A stretch of 57,234 nucleotides of DNA from Burkholderiales bacterium (GCA_028379895.1 JAOEKQ010000010.1:1-57234), one strand, 5' to 3'. Counted from the stretch's first letter, positions 9,931 through 17,530 are shown. Notes: generated by a model from the letters alone, not told the origin. Numbers and translations are program-made.

Positions 9931-10314
9931 TCAGCTCCATTTTGGACAAACCATAGTCATCAACTCATGGTTGCGTGTGCCTTCAGTTACCGATCGCCAA
10001 TCTTCTTCAGGCTCTTGACTCTTACTGATCAACTCACCTTGCAGCATTTTTTGATCAAAAAACTCACCTGACAAATATCTAAAAGTTAGGTTTAGACAAT
10101 CGAATTCTTTATGCGATTTGTTGGACAGCACTCTGTTCAACGGAAAACTATAGTCCAACATTTCCCAAACACTAACCCGATCATTTTGCACCAGTACCGT
10201 AGTAGGATCGAAGTAAAATGCTGCTTTTCCGTTATCACCATAAAGCACCCATTCGGCTCGAGCAATTGAAAACAGCCCTATCCAACACAAAATGACCAAA
10301 CCTTTTTTTTTCAT
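9931..10314 (-). CDS. Surface-adhesin E-like exported protein
   Basis: The 127-residue product has a signal peptide (GLVILCWIGLFSIARA) followed directly by EWVLYGDNGKAAFYFDPTTV. It then has VSVWEMLDYS and a Cys pair (FDCLN ... MVCPKW). That is the signature layout of the small proteobacterial Surface-adhesin protein E family (PF16747 type): W..Y, Y(Y/F)D, V.VW...DY, DC. Most members are of unknown function and probably periplasmic or surface-exposed. Its ATG overlaps the TGA of the upstream di-heme oxidoreductase gene by four bases (10311-10314), so it is co-translated with it. The functional link between the two is not established. Confidence 0.75.
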   Translation of the reverse strand: MKKKGLVILCWIGLFSIARAEWVLYGDNGKAAFYFDPTTVLVQNDRVSVWEMLDYSFPLNRVLSNKSHKEFDCLNLTFRYLSGEFFDQKMLQGELISKSQEPEEDWRSVTEGTRNHELMTMVCPKWS

Positions 10315-11748
10315 AATGAATTCACAAACGCGATGAGCGCGCTCCTCTCATCCTTTGGCATGGCGGCAAACAAATCGCGAGACGCCTTAGCTTCCCCACC
10401 GTGCCACAAAATGGCCTCCTGGACATTGCGTGCCCGACCATCGTGCAAAAAATGGGTACTGCCGTTGACTTGAGCGGACAATCCTATGCCCCAAAGTGGT
10501 GGGGTTCGCCAGTCGCGTGGGCCTGCTAAGAAATCAGGTCGCCCATCTGCCAAATCTTCACCCATATCATGTAGCAGCAAGTCGGTGAAGGCACGGAATG
10601 TTTGGTATGCAATTAAAGGCAATAAAGGATACTCACCTGTTGTCAACTCAGGTATGTGACAGCCGGAGCATTTGGCTTGCTCAAACAATTGCTCACCTAG
10701 AACTTCCTCTTCAGCTTCTGCGTTACGAGCAGGGGGCGGTGCCAAGGCAGCATGCCAAAAAGTCATCTGTTCCAAGTTGTAATCCAAGAGCTCAGGCTGG
10801 TTTCCAGGGGCCATGGCTCTACAAACAGTTTGAATTTCTGGACAATTTTCATCTGGGTACAAGGATGAATTCACACCGATATCCGCCATGAAGGCGACCG
10901 CAATTTGCTGGCGAATAGAGGGCTGATTTGCTTTCCATCCAAACCGGCCAACTACTGTCTTTTTCAGAGTGTCGTCATACACCCGGTTGAGTCGGCCATT
11001 GAGCCCTTGTTTTTTTTGGCCCTCGGCCACACGCAATAATGTGACTTCAGGTACGGCCTCTAGAAAGCCCATGCCAAAGACAACCTGGGTGTTACGCAAT
11101 GAAGTCATCACGGTTTCATCAATGGCACCAAAGTTTGGGTTCTCGATCCGGATCATGGGTTTACGCATGGAAACCATCTCACCGTCAGGCAATTCGACTT
11201 GCGAGGCCTGCCAATCGACATAAACCTCGGCTTCACCAGGTTTGAGGTTTTCTTTGAGTCCCACATTGACCCCAAAAACCTGTATCTGATCGCCGTAATT
11301 AGGATGTGGATTGGGACTGCCGTGCGGACCTTCTCCGGGTATGGACAAGCGAAGTAATTGTTGAACGATGATGGTGTTGTCAATGGTTATGCCTCGTCCA
11401 CCATTTATATGACAGCCCGAACATGCATCTGCAATGAAAGTGGGACCCAAGCCCCAGTGGCCTCCAAGCAAAGGAAAAACCACCCAGGGTACTTTGAATT
11501 CCTTTTCGCCCTCTCGAAAAAGCCTAAGTTGGCTGTAGCTCAAACCCACCACTGGCTGAAGATAAGCATCTTGGGGGGGGCATGGGTTTAGGCGCTGATC
11601 GAGTGATTTGGGCCTGAGCATCAGACAGCAAGGCGGTAGCCGCGAGCGTTATCAATACCCCACAGGCTATTACGCATAACACCCATTGGCGACAGTGAAA
11701 GAAAGGGTGCATATGAACTTTCAATAAAAAGCCAGCCAAGCCTTTCAA
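10311..11748 (-). CDS. Di-heme oxidoreductase (DHOR/DUF1111 family cytochrome), frameshift near the 5' end
   Basis: The main frame (10311-11621) encodes two c-type heme motifs, ACSGCHINGGRG and KCSGCHIPELTTG. Between them and after them lie regions typical of the putative thiol oxidoreductase/di-heme family PF06537 (GLSYSQLRLFREGEKEF, LGPTFIADACSGCH, FLHDGRARNVQEAILWHGGE). Such proteins are periplasmic and need a signal peptide, but that frame starts without one. A good signal peptide (WVLCVIACGVLITLAATALLSDAQAQ) is encoded immediately upstream in the +1 frame, from an ATG at 11748 or 11712. The two frames meet at a run of eight G (C on the coding strand) at 11573-11580; seven bases would fuse them perfectly. 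So this is one gene with a single-base slip: a sequencing error, a pseudogene or a phase-variable tract. It overlaps the adhesin-E-like gene. Confidence 0.85.
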
Positions 11749-11801
11749 ACGAGTCAGACTTGGTTGGGGTTGTACATAAAATAACTACGACAACAAAAGG
11801 C

Positions 11802-12080
11802 TCAGCAGGTTTGCTCCATGACGCAGGACTCGTATTCCGTGTCTGGCAAAACAACGCCTTCACAAGCTTCTTTGACATTGATTTTCGCGTTGCGACAGGC
11901 AGTACCTAAAGCCACCATAGAATCGTTCGCGGCATTTGTCATGTCACAAAAATACTCTTGTTGGCTGCGAGCATCGGCACAGGTTCCCACACGGGTTTTG
12001 GTCTCCTCAGCAGCGAGTCCATGTCCATTACTCAGCAGCATTCCAAAAAAAGCACAGAACATCCAAATTGTTTTTTTCAC
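11802..12080 (-). CDS. Small secreted protein with paired CX10C motifs (copy B)
   Basis: From a GTG at 12080, preceded by AAAGGAC, the 92-residue product has a signal peptide (IWMFCAFFGMLLSNGHGLAA) and the cysteine pattern C-x10-C-x16-C-x10-C (CADARSQQEYFC, CRNAKINVKEAC). It aligns with the product at 9455-9736 over the whole mature part. Two extra cysteines lie near its C-terminus (SCVMEQTC). An upstream in-frame extension to 12140 exists, but it crosses a TGATG simple repeat and has no better initiation site. The gene sits 53 bp upstream of the di-heme oxidoreductase signal-peptide start, so it is probably the first gene of that operon, placing this family next to a periplasmic redox protein. 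Function unknown. Confidence 0.75.
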   Translation of the reverse strand: MKKTIWMFCAFFGMLLSNGHGLAAEETKTRVGTCADARSQQEYFCDMTNAANDSMVALGTACRNAKINVKEACEGVVLPDTEYESCVMEQTC

Positions 12081-12093
12081 GGGAGTCCTTTCT

Positions 12094-12115
12094 GATGTGA
12101 TGTGATGTGATGTGA
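12094..12115. repeat. TGATG pentanucleotide simple repeat
   Basis: Four consecutive GATGT units lie directly upstream of the GTG start of the CX10C gene, about 14-35 bp from it, in the space where its promoter or leader would be. Confidence 0.7.
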
Positions 12116-12123
12116 AATTAAAA

Positions 12124-12162
12124 AACCAAACAGGCTGCACGTACGCACAGCCTGCTTTGGTT
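12124..12162 (-). terminator. Rho-independent terminator of the amidohydrolase gene
   Basis: AACCAAACAGGCTG (12124-12137) pairs with CAGCCTGCTTTGGTT (12148-12162) with one bulged base. Read on the minus strand the stem is followed by a six-T run, about 17 bp after the stop at 12179. It separates the amidohydrolase from the CX10C/di-heme operon downstream. Confidence 0.85.
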
Positions 12163-12178
12163 AGTCTACAAAAAGGGG

Positions 12179-13729
12179 TCAGCTTTTATCGTTATCACGT
12201 CCCTCTTTGGCAATATAGCCGTAGGCTGCATTGCTTCGATCACCACCCATGGCATGGTATTCAGCCTTCATTTGGGCAATCTTGTCGTTGTCAAATGCCT
12301 TGGCATCAGCCGCGATCTTTTGTGCATCCAAATTGTAAAGCTTGGCTGAATTTTCGCCAAAGATTTTGTTTTTCACAGCGCCTTGGCCATCACCAAGTGG
12401 GATCTTCCAACCCTGCTTTTTCATCATGTCTTCTGGTATTTCAATGCGACGTAGGGCCTCGATTTGCCACTGTGGCGAGCCATACCAGACCGAGTCAGTA
12501 CCCCAAACCACACGGTCAGGCCCCATCTCGTTGACCAACTGACCAAGGAAGGCCGCGCAGAAGCGTGGGTTTGTGACAGCCGTACTAGCAAAAACTGAAC
12601 CAAGTTCTGCGTAGACATTATTGACACCATATTTCTCTGGAATACGTGCCAAATCGGTAGACCATTGGATATAGCCGTCTTTTTCAAACTGGGCCATTTC
12701 AACATCCGGCTTTTCGGCTAACCAAGGACGCAGTGCAGAGTGGTAGATGACGAAGTTCATCCCAGGCCAATCTTTAGCAGCCTGCCCTAGGTCGTTAACA
12801 GTAGCGCTTTCCCAGGTGCCGGCAAACGCTTTTTCATAATCCAAAGGCATGAGGCCTTTATGAATACAAATTGTATTGATGCCCGACTTGATGGCTTTCT
12901 CATAGAACGGATACATGAGCTTTTCATCGTCAAGGCGCCAAGCGTACTTAGAGGGGCCAAAGGGATCGCCGATAGTGTAGGACTTCCATGACACAGGCTT
13001 TAATTCCTCGATGGCGCGGTCAACTTCATCCATCCAGTTGGGGTACTTGGGCGTAATGACCGAATGACCCAACATGCGCACACTACCTGCCATTTTATTC
13101 ACCGCTCGGCAAGCATTTTGGATCGCATCGTTGGACAAAAGCCACCAGTTAGGATCGTCGAATGGAGCACCAGACAACAGCGCAATCGTAGTGTCACTAT
13201 CAAGGAAAATCTCTTTAAGGTAGTTGTCCATTTTATAGCGGGACAAATTAGTCGGTACACTGTTGATATTGGGATTAACACCGGCACCCTCAGCCCATTT
13301 GGTCAGACCCAGCAGGCCTTCCTCTTTAAAATCGTCCCGGATAAAATGGGTTTGGTCATCAAAAATAAATTGACCCTTATAAGTGGCGCGGCGATCGCCT
13401 GCCGCGTCCGGATTGAGTTCGGCCGCATTCACATCAAACAGGTTGCCGTGAATCTGATTCATGGCCAAGAAAGCAGCTGCCATGCCGGAACTTGATGCCA
13501 AAAATTTTCGACGCGAAGTGTTGTGAAGCTTGGCTTGTTGATCAGCGGTTCCCTTGATCAGCGACTCCACTTGCTTTTGCTTGGCCGTTTGCGGCAAGGG
13601 ATTGTATTCACCGTTGGATACAATTTGCGTAGGTACGGGCGAACGAAACGCTGCTTCGTCAGCAGGCAAACATTCTTCCATCTCCCGTTCTGTCATCGAT
13701 ACACCAAAGGGTCGTTGCTTTTCAGTCAT
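12179..13729 (-). CDS. Amidohydrolase-family protein with internal twin-arginine motif
   Basis: The 516-residue product belongs to the amidohydrolase-2 (PF04909) type TIM-barrel metal hydrolases and decarboxylases: FIFDDQTHFIRDDF near the start of the barrel, TICIHKG, NFVIYHSALRPW, and VVWGTDSVWYGSPQW with the conserved Asp. A twin-arginine-like signal SRRKFLASSSGMAAAFLAM lies about 70 residues in, after a hydrophilic N-terminal extension, so export by Tat is likely but unusually placed. I chose the ATG at 13729 over an upstream TTG because GGGGAG lies just before it and falls inside the longer frame. Substrate unknown. The gene ends in its own terminator and starts from a 670-bp intergenic region. 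Confidence 0.85.
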   Translation of the reverse strand: MTEKQRPFGVSMTEREMEECLPADEAAFRSPVPTQIVSNGEYNPLPQTAKQKQVESLIKGTADQQAKLHNTSRRKFLASSSGMAAAFLAMNQIHGNLFDVNAAELNPDAAGDRRATYKGQFIFDDQTHFIRDDFKEEGLLGLTKWAEGAGVNPNINSVPTNLSRYKMDNYLKEIFLDSDTTIALLSGAPFDDPNWWLLSNDAIQNACRAVNKMAGSVRMLGHSVITPKYPNWMDEVDRAIEELKPVSWKSYTIGDPFGPSKYAWRLDDEKLMYPFYEKAIKSGINTICIHKGLMPLDYEKAFAGTWESATVNDLGQAAKDWPGMNFVIYHSALRPWLAEKPDVEMAQFEKDGYIQWSTDLARIPEKYGVNNVYAELGSVFASTAVTNPRFCAAFLGQLVNEMGPDRVVWGTDSVWYGSPQWQIEALRRIEIPEDMMKKQGWKIPLGDGQGAVKNKIFGENSAKLYNLDAQKIAADAKAFDNDKIAQMKAEYHAMGGDRSNAAYGYIAKEGRDNDKS

Positions 13730-14209
13730 AATGCTGGTTCTCCCCAAAATTAATATTTATAATTTTTACTTGAGCGCATATTTACTTAACTGCATACCAA
13801 TGGGTACTAATGTCATTAAGTCAACCAATCCCAAAGGCATTGCTACTATATTGACGTCATCATGCTTAATTTGTAGGTTAAATTCTGTCCCCACATTAAA
13901 AAATTAACATACCGAAATCTAATAGTAAAGGTTAACTTACACGCTTAAGTCGCGATGAAAGCAAACCATTAAACTAAAAATTTTTCTCGCTGATCAAGCG
14001 AAAAGTAACTAGCCAGATGTAGATCAATCCGCTCTATTATTAGTAATTTCTGTTGTCAAAGCGGTGTATGCACTGGTGTACCTGGTGTACCTGGTGTACC
14101 TGCTCTAACACTTAAACCTTTTTAAACTTATCTTTCCCGCGGTTTATTGTTACAGGCTGACGGTACGTTAACCAGGGGTTTTGATCATATCGGCGACGCC
14201 CATCCATTT
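13730..14209. other. Intergenic stretch upstream of the amidohydrolase
   Basis: No gene that I can support. It contains a 9-bp tandem repeat (see 14073-14099) and otherwise AT-rich sequence that must include the amidohydrolase promoter. Confidence 0.5.
14073..14099. repeat. Three tandem copies of CTGGTGTAC
   Basis: CTGGTGTAC is repeated three times without interruption in non-coding DNA, with a partial fourth copy at the right end. Confidence 0.8.
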
Positions 14210-14386
14210 AGGCAGTCAAAATGTCGGTTATGTAGCAATCAATTTGTCCCTCCAAAGGCATAGGCTGTTCTGAGGTTCTCACCTTTTTTTGATTATCTAA
14301 ATAGGTAGACTAAAGGTCTTTTCTATGAGATCTAAACACCCTCGGGGGGGTCTACGCAGGGTATCGTTATTTATAGGTAGCTTAGG
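14210..14386. repeat. Interspersed repeat, copy 5 (extended)
   Basis: GGCAGT, then TCGGTTATGTAGCAATC, GGTTCTCACC with a T-run, ATTATCTAAATAGGTAGACT, ATGAGATCTAAACACCC and the core GGGTCTACGCAGGGTATCGT match copy 4 over about 175 bp. Similarity stops after TATAGGTAGCTT, so the usual GGGAGATAC plus A-run end is lost. The stop of the crotonase gene is 15 bp away. Confidence 0.85.
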
Positions 14387-14401
14387 TCACTTAAGTCTGT
14401 A

Positions 14402-15202
14402 TTAAATATCCTTAAAATTCCCGTGCCGACCTGCCCCAGCTGCAAAACGAGCTGCGCCATCTGCGCCTTCTTTTGGATGAGCATCCACTCCGTTTTTCCA
14501 TTCAAGCTTCATGGCATCGCGAACAGTTAGCCCCCTACTTTCAATGATAGATCTGCGGTCAGCTAATACAGCCTCCTGGGGAAACCGAGCTATTTCACGC
14601 GCCATTGCCTCCGCCTCTTTTCGAGTCGTACCGGACTTAACTACTTTCTCGCATAAACCTATTTGATGTGACTCTTGGGCCGTGACTTTACGGCCGGTCA
14701 TAGCGATCTCAAGCGCCTTCCCTTGACCAATAAGACGAGGAAGGCGAACTGTTCCCCCATCAAGAAGCGGTATACCCCAACGACGGCAATAAACGCCAAA
14801 ATAAGAATCCTCAGCCATAATTCTTATGTCGCACCAAAGGGCAAGTTCCATTCCGCCAGCAACCGCAGGCCCCTCTATTGCCCCGATCACGGGTTTACTA
14901 AGCTCCAGTCGGGTTGGTCCTAGAGGACCTCTTGGGGGTTCAGACGAGCCTATAGGAAAATCAAGCTTATGTAGCTCCTCACTACTGCCTTCACCTAAAT
15001 TTTGAGCATATTTCAGATCCCATCCCGCACAAAATGCACCTCCCTCTCCATACAGAACGCCAACTTTTGCATCGCTTGTATTGAAATCGTTAAACGCGTC
15101 TGCTAATGCGTCCGCTGAGGCAGGATCCATTGCGTTTCTGGCCTCAGGCCGATTATGAATTATGGTCCAAACATCGTCTGTCTTTTCTATTTCTACCGTC
15201 AT
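14402..15202 (-). CDS. Enoyl-CoA hydratase/isomerase (crotonase) family protein
   Basis: The 266-residue product has the crotonase fold signatures: the first oxyanion-hole segment GGAFCAGWDL and the second AIEGPAVAGGMELALWCD. In true enoyl-CoA hydratases two glutamates act. The first is present here (GGMEL); the second, which lies in an FGxPE motif, is replaced, as the sequence reads FGVYCRRWGIP with Cys at that place. This suggests another CoA-thioester reaction (isomerase, hydrolase or similar) rather than simple hydration. It is cytoplasmic and monocistronic. It lies between repeat copy 5, just past its stop, and partial copy 7, just upstream of its start, so it looks like one of the repeat-bordered single-gene units. 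Confidence 0.88.
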   Translation of the reverse strand: MTVEIEKTDDVWTIIHNRPEARNAMDPASADALADAFNDFNTSDAKVGVLYGEGGAFCAGWDLKYAQNLGEGSSEELHKLDFPIGSSEPPRGPLGPTRLELSKPVIGAIEGPAVAGGMELALWCDIRIMAEDSYFGVYCRRWGIPLLDGGTVRLPRLIGQGKALEIAMTGRKVTAQESHQIGLCEKVVKSGTTRKEAEAMAREIARFPQEAVLADRRSIIESRGLTVRDAMKLEWKNGVDAHPKEGADGAARFAAGAGRHGNFKDI

Positions 15203-15224
15203 GCTTATACCCCTTCAGTCTGTT

Positions 15225-15271
15225 GATCAGAAATAGGCAATCCTTGCCCTTGCATAACTTCGGGAGGGCCA
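15225..15271. repeat. Interspersed repeat, partial copy 7 (left flank only)
   Basis: GATCAGAAATAGGCAATCCT and TGCATAACTTCGGGAGGG match the left flank of copy 2 (7678-7721) with few changes. The match ends exactly where the GTCTACAC core would begin, so this is a truncated copy. It lies just upstream of the crotonase start. Confidence 0.75.
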
Positions 15272-15362
15272 AACTTATGGATTACTTGAGCTTTACTCAT
15301 TTAATGTAAGATGAATTAAGGTTTAGCATAAAAGTATTTTTTAAAATTTCAATCTTAATTAC

Positions 15363-15398
15363 AAAAAAAAATAACATGAGAAAAAAAAATAACATGAG
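15363..15398. repeat. Exact 18-bp A-rich tandem duplication upstream of the NiSOD gene
   Basis: Nine A followed by TAACATGAG is present twice in a row, ending about 30 bp before the NiSOD start. It lies in the probable promoter or leader of that gene. Confidence 0.85.
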
Positions 15399-15429
15399 GC
15401 CTTATATTTTAATTTAATGGGAGATATCT

Positions 15430-15912
15430 ATGAACATACTATTAACTAAAATACCCGCATCAGTTTTTATATTTATCTTATTCATTTTTAGTCAGCATGC
15501 CCACTCGCATTGTCAGATTCCCTGTGGTATTTACGATGATCATGCCCGTTATATATCTATGCTTGAAGATGCTTCAACTGTAGAGAAAGCTACGAACCAA
15601 ATTATTACTTTGAGTAATGATATTGATTCAAAACAAAAATCCACGCCTATTACTCAAAATTATAATCAGCTTGTACGTTGGGTAAATAACAAAGAAATTC
15701 ATGCTGAAAAAATAATAAACACCATTGCCAACTATTTTTTGACACAACGTGTAAAACCTACACAAAAGGATTACCTAGATAGATTAAGTAAACATCACGC
15801 AGTAATTTTGGCGGCAATGAAAGCTAAACAAAATGCATCGAAAACAGAAAGTAATGCTTTAAAGGTGGCTATTCAAAATTTGGCCATCTATTATCCGAAG
15901 CATGAGCATTAA
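15430..15912 (+). CDS. sodN: Nickel superoxide dismutase with Sec signal peptide
   Basis: The 160-residue product contains the complete Ni-hook HCQIPCGIYDD. In nickel superoxide dismutase the metal is bound by the amino group and imidazole of His1, Cys2 and Cys6, and Pro5, Gly7 and Tyr9 are conserved; all are here. The rest matches the family's helical bundle in length and pattern (KHHAVILAAMKAKQNASK near the C-terminus). The hook is normally exposed by cutting a short propeptide with the SodX protease. Here the first 26 residues form a hydrophobic Sec-type signal peptide ending AHS, so signal peptidase I cleavage between Ser26 and His27 would itself create His1. No sodX-like gene is adjacent. 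This predicts a periplasmic NiSOD, loaded outside the cytoplasm. Start supported by GGGAG before the ATG. The flanking genes look unrelated. Confidence 0.92.
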   Translation: MNILLTKIPASVFIFILFIFSQHAHSHCQIPCGIYDDHARYISMLEDASTVEKATNQIITLSNDIDSKQKSTPITQNYNQLVRWVNNKEIHAEKIINTIANYFLTQRVKPTQKDYLDRLSKHHAVILAAMKAKQNASKTESNALKVAIQNLAIYYPKHEH

Positions 15913-16012
15913 CCATAATTTACTTCACATTGGTATTTTGTAAATTTATTTTAACTCCTGACGATATTACTTGTTAAAAAAACTTATGGGCGACATATTA
16001 CCTAGCTGGCAC

Positions 16013-16029
16013 AAAAAAGGCGTTCCGCC
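16013..16029 (-). terminator. Probable terminator of the TetR-family gene
   Basis: On the minus strand GGCGGAACGCC followed by six T begins immediately after the stop codon at 16031. The stem is only four base pairs, so it is weak. Confidence 0.5.
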
Positions 16030-16030
16030 G

Positions 16031-16708
16031 TCAAATACGGTGCTCCTCTGGAATAACCATAGAAACAATGAATTCGTAGATGTTGAGCATTTTTTCTTCG
16101 GCAGTTTCGGATGAACGCATGCTTTGCATGAGGGTCATTTGCGAATTTATAAACTCAGAGGTCTTCTTGCTGTCCAGGTGCTTGTATGCCTTGCCGCTAT
16201 CCTTTGCAGTTTCAATACATAAAGTCAACCTTCGCTCTAACTCACTATCGTAAAGATGAATATAGTCGCGATGCGAATCGGCTAGCTTGCTGTCCGCAAA
16301 CTTTGTTCGTAGATAAAAACAACCCTTAGCAAATTTCGGTCTCGGAATAATCCCACCCTCCGAATCGGTGATTGTAAAAGTTATTTCATCCCAATTAATG
16401 TTACCGTCATATATCAGCCCATGAAAAAGAATCTTTAAGATCGATGGTAAATCGGCTGATTCGTCAATACCGCTGAGCAACGGCATTTTAAATCTTTCTC
16501 TGTAAAGATCTAAACAGTCCTGTATAAGCCCCTCCTCACCACCGAATTCGTCATACAAACTCACGCGCTGAGTTTCAGCCTCACGCGAAATGCGGGACAT
16601 TGACACATTTTCGACACCGTGCTCCCAATAAAGACTCAAAGCGATTCTAATCACTGCATCTCGATCGATTTTCTTTGGTCTCCCACGAGCTTTAACCTTC
16701 ACATTCAT
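16031..16708 (-). CDS. TetR/AcrR-family transcriptional regulator
   Basis: The 225-residue product has an N-terminal TetR helix-turn-helix (residues about 10-55: RDAVIRIALSLYWEHGVENV, then SMSRISREAETQRVSLYDEF) preceded by a basic arm (KARGRPKK). The C-terminal ligand domain is helical and of usual length. It is divergent from the secreted DUF3237-like gene at 16869, and a short palindrome lies in the shared intergenic region, so it may control that gene and itself. The ligand is unknown. A GC-poor weak terminator follows directly after the stop. The identification as a TetR regulator is safe; the target assignment is inference from position only. Confidence 0.88.
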   Translation of the reverse strand: MNVKVKARGRPKKIDRDAVIRIALSLYWEHGVENVSMSRISREAETQRVSLYDEFGGEEGLIQDCLDLYRERFKMPLLSGIDESADLPSILKILFHGLIYDGNINWDEITFTITDSEGGIIPRPKFAKGCFYLRTKFADSKLADSHRDYIHLYDSELERRLTLCIETAKDSGKAYKHLDSKKTSEFINSQMTLMQSMRSSETAEEKMLNIYEFIVSMVIPEEHRI

Positions 16709-16748
16709 AACGCCATTTTATATTGAAACTGACATAAAACGAAAAGAT

Positions 16749-16778
16749 TTGATTTTTTCCTACACTATGTAGTTAAAT
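16749..16778 (+). promoter_or_regulatory. Candidate promoter with overlapping TetR operator
   Basis: TTGATT (16749-16754) and TTAAAT (16773-16778) are 18 bp apart, a plausible promoter for the secreted protein gene at 16869. The palindrome CTACACTATGTAG (16760-16772) lies in the spacer, where a bound repressor encoded by the divergent tetR-like gene would block polymerase. Confidence 0.4.
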
Positions 16779-16868
16779 ATATTCGACTGTGTGTAGATAA
16801 TTATGATTAACATTCAAACAACACACCTTACGGTATTAAAAAATAATCTTATAAAAGAAAGGTTGAAT

Positions 16869-17405
16869 ATGAAAATAAGTAATTGTCTCTTAATTGGAAT
16901 TATGCTGTTCGCTTCAACGGCCATGTCCGACAGCCTAGATACTCAGAAAATCGGATCATTGAGCTTAACCTGGTCCCCGGATAGCATCTTCATGACGAGT
17001 GCGAACAGCGGATCGAATATGCTAACTGGAACACTAGAAATAGGAAACACTAAGGGCGTTATAGATTTCTGCGGCGAGAAGTTTTACATCAAGTCCACTG
17101 GGACCTTAACGAATGATGTGATGTGTCACGTTAAGCTTGATGACGGTTCAAAAATACTCGTCGACTATAGCTTCGTTATCGTACCTTCCGAAACCTTCTG
17201 GGATAAATTATCGGCTGGCGAAGTAATGACGGCTCCTGGTAATGGAATGGCGTACTGGTACGCAACAATGAGAATGCAAACTGTTAACGAATCCCTTAAT
17301 TGGGTTAACAACAATATATTTTCGTTGAAAGGTCGAGAATTGCAAGGTCCAACAGAGGGCACGGGTGGTTTCGCTTCATACGACATATATAAATTTAGCA
17401 ATTGA
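16869..17405 (+). CDS. Exported DUF3237-like protein (paralogue of 43327-43869)
   Basis: The ATG at 16869 follows AGAAAGG and gives 178 residues beginning with a signal peptide (NCLLIGIMLFASTAMS); a longer frame from 16803 lacks a ribosome binding site. The mature part matches the product at 43327-43869: shared patterns are YIKS(T/S)G, VKLDDG / AKLDDG, S(E)xFWxxxxAGE, and a late SxxWVN segment. This order resembles the small DUF3237 beta-barrel family, which is usually cytoplasmic and uncharacterised; here both copies are exported. It is divergent from a TetR regulator and ends in a perfect 14-bp hairpin. No enzymatic function can be claimed. Confidence 0.7.
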   Translation: MKISNCLLIGIMLFASTAMSDSLDTQKIGSLSLTWSPDSIFMTSANSGSNMLTGTLEIGNTKGVIDFCGEKFYIKSTGTLTNDVMCHVKLDDGSKILVDYSFVIVPSETFWDKLSAGEVMTAPGNGMAYWYATMRMQTVNESLNWVNNNIFSLKGRELQGPTEGTGGFASYDIYKFSN

Positions 17406-17437
17406 GATCAGTAGGTATCTGACATTCAACCAGCTAC

Positions 17438-17471
17438 CGCAAGGAAGGAAAGCATCATTTCCTTCCTTGCG
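17438..17471 (+). terminator. Perfect 14-bp hairpin after the DUF3237-like gene
   Basis: CGCAAGGAAGGAAA (17438-17451) and TTTCCTTCCTTGCG (17458-17471) are exact complements around a 6-base loop, 33 bp after the stop. A T-run follows only about 17 bp later, so it may be a terminator or an mRNA-stabilising 3' stem. Confidence 0.7.
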
Positions 17472-17530
17472 TAACTATCCGTCACCCTTTTTTTATCATA
17501 TTGTAATCTATCGTTTATAAATTTAAGGAT

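Noticed and set aside
13523..13907. Plus-strand frames antisense to the amidohydrolase 5' end
   Set aside because: They overlap a well supported gene, and lack a ribosome binding site and homology.
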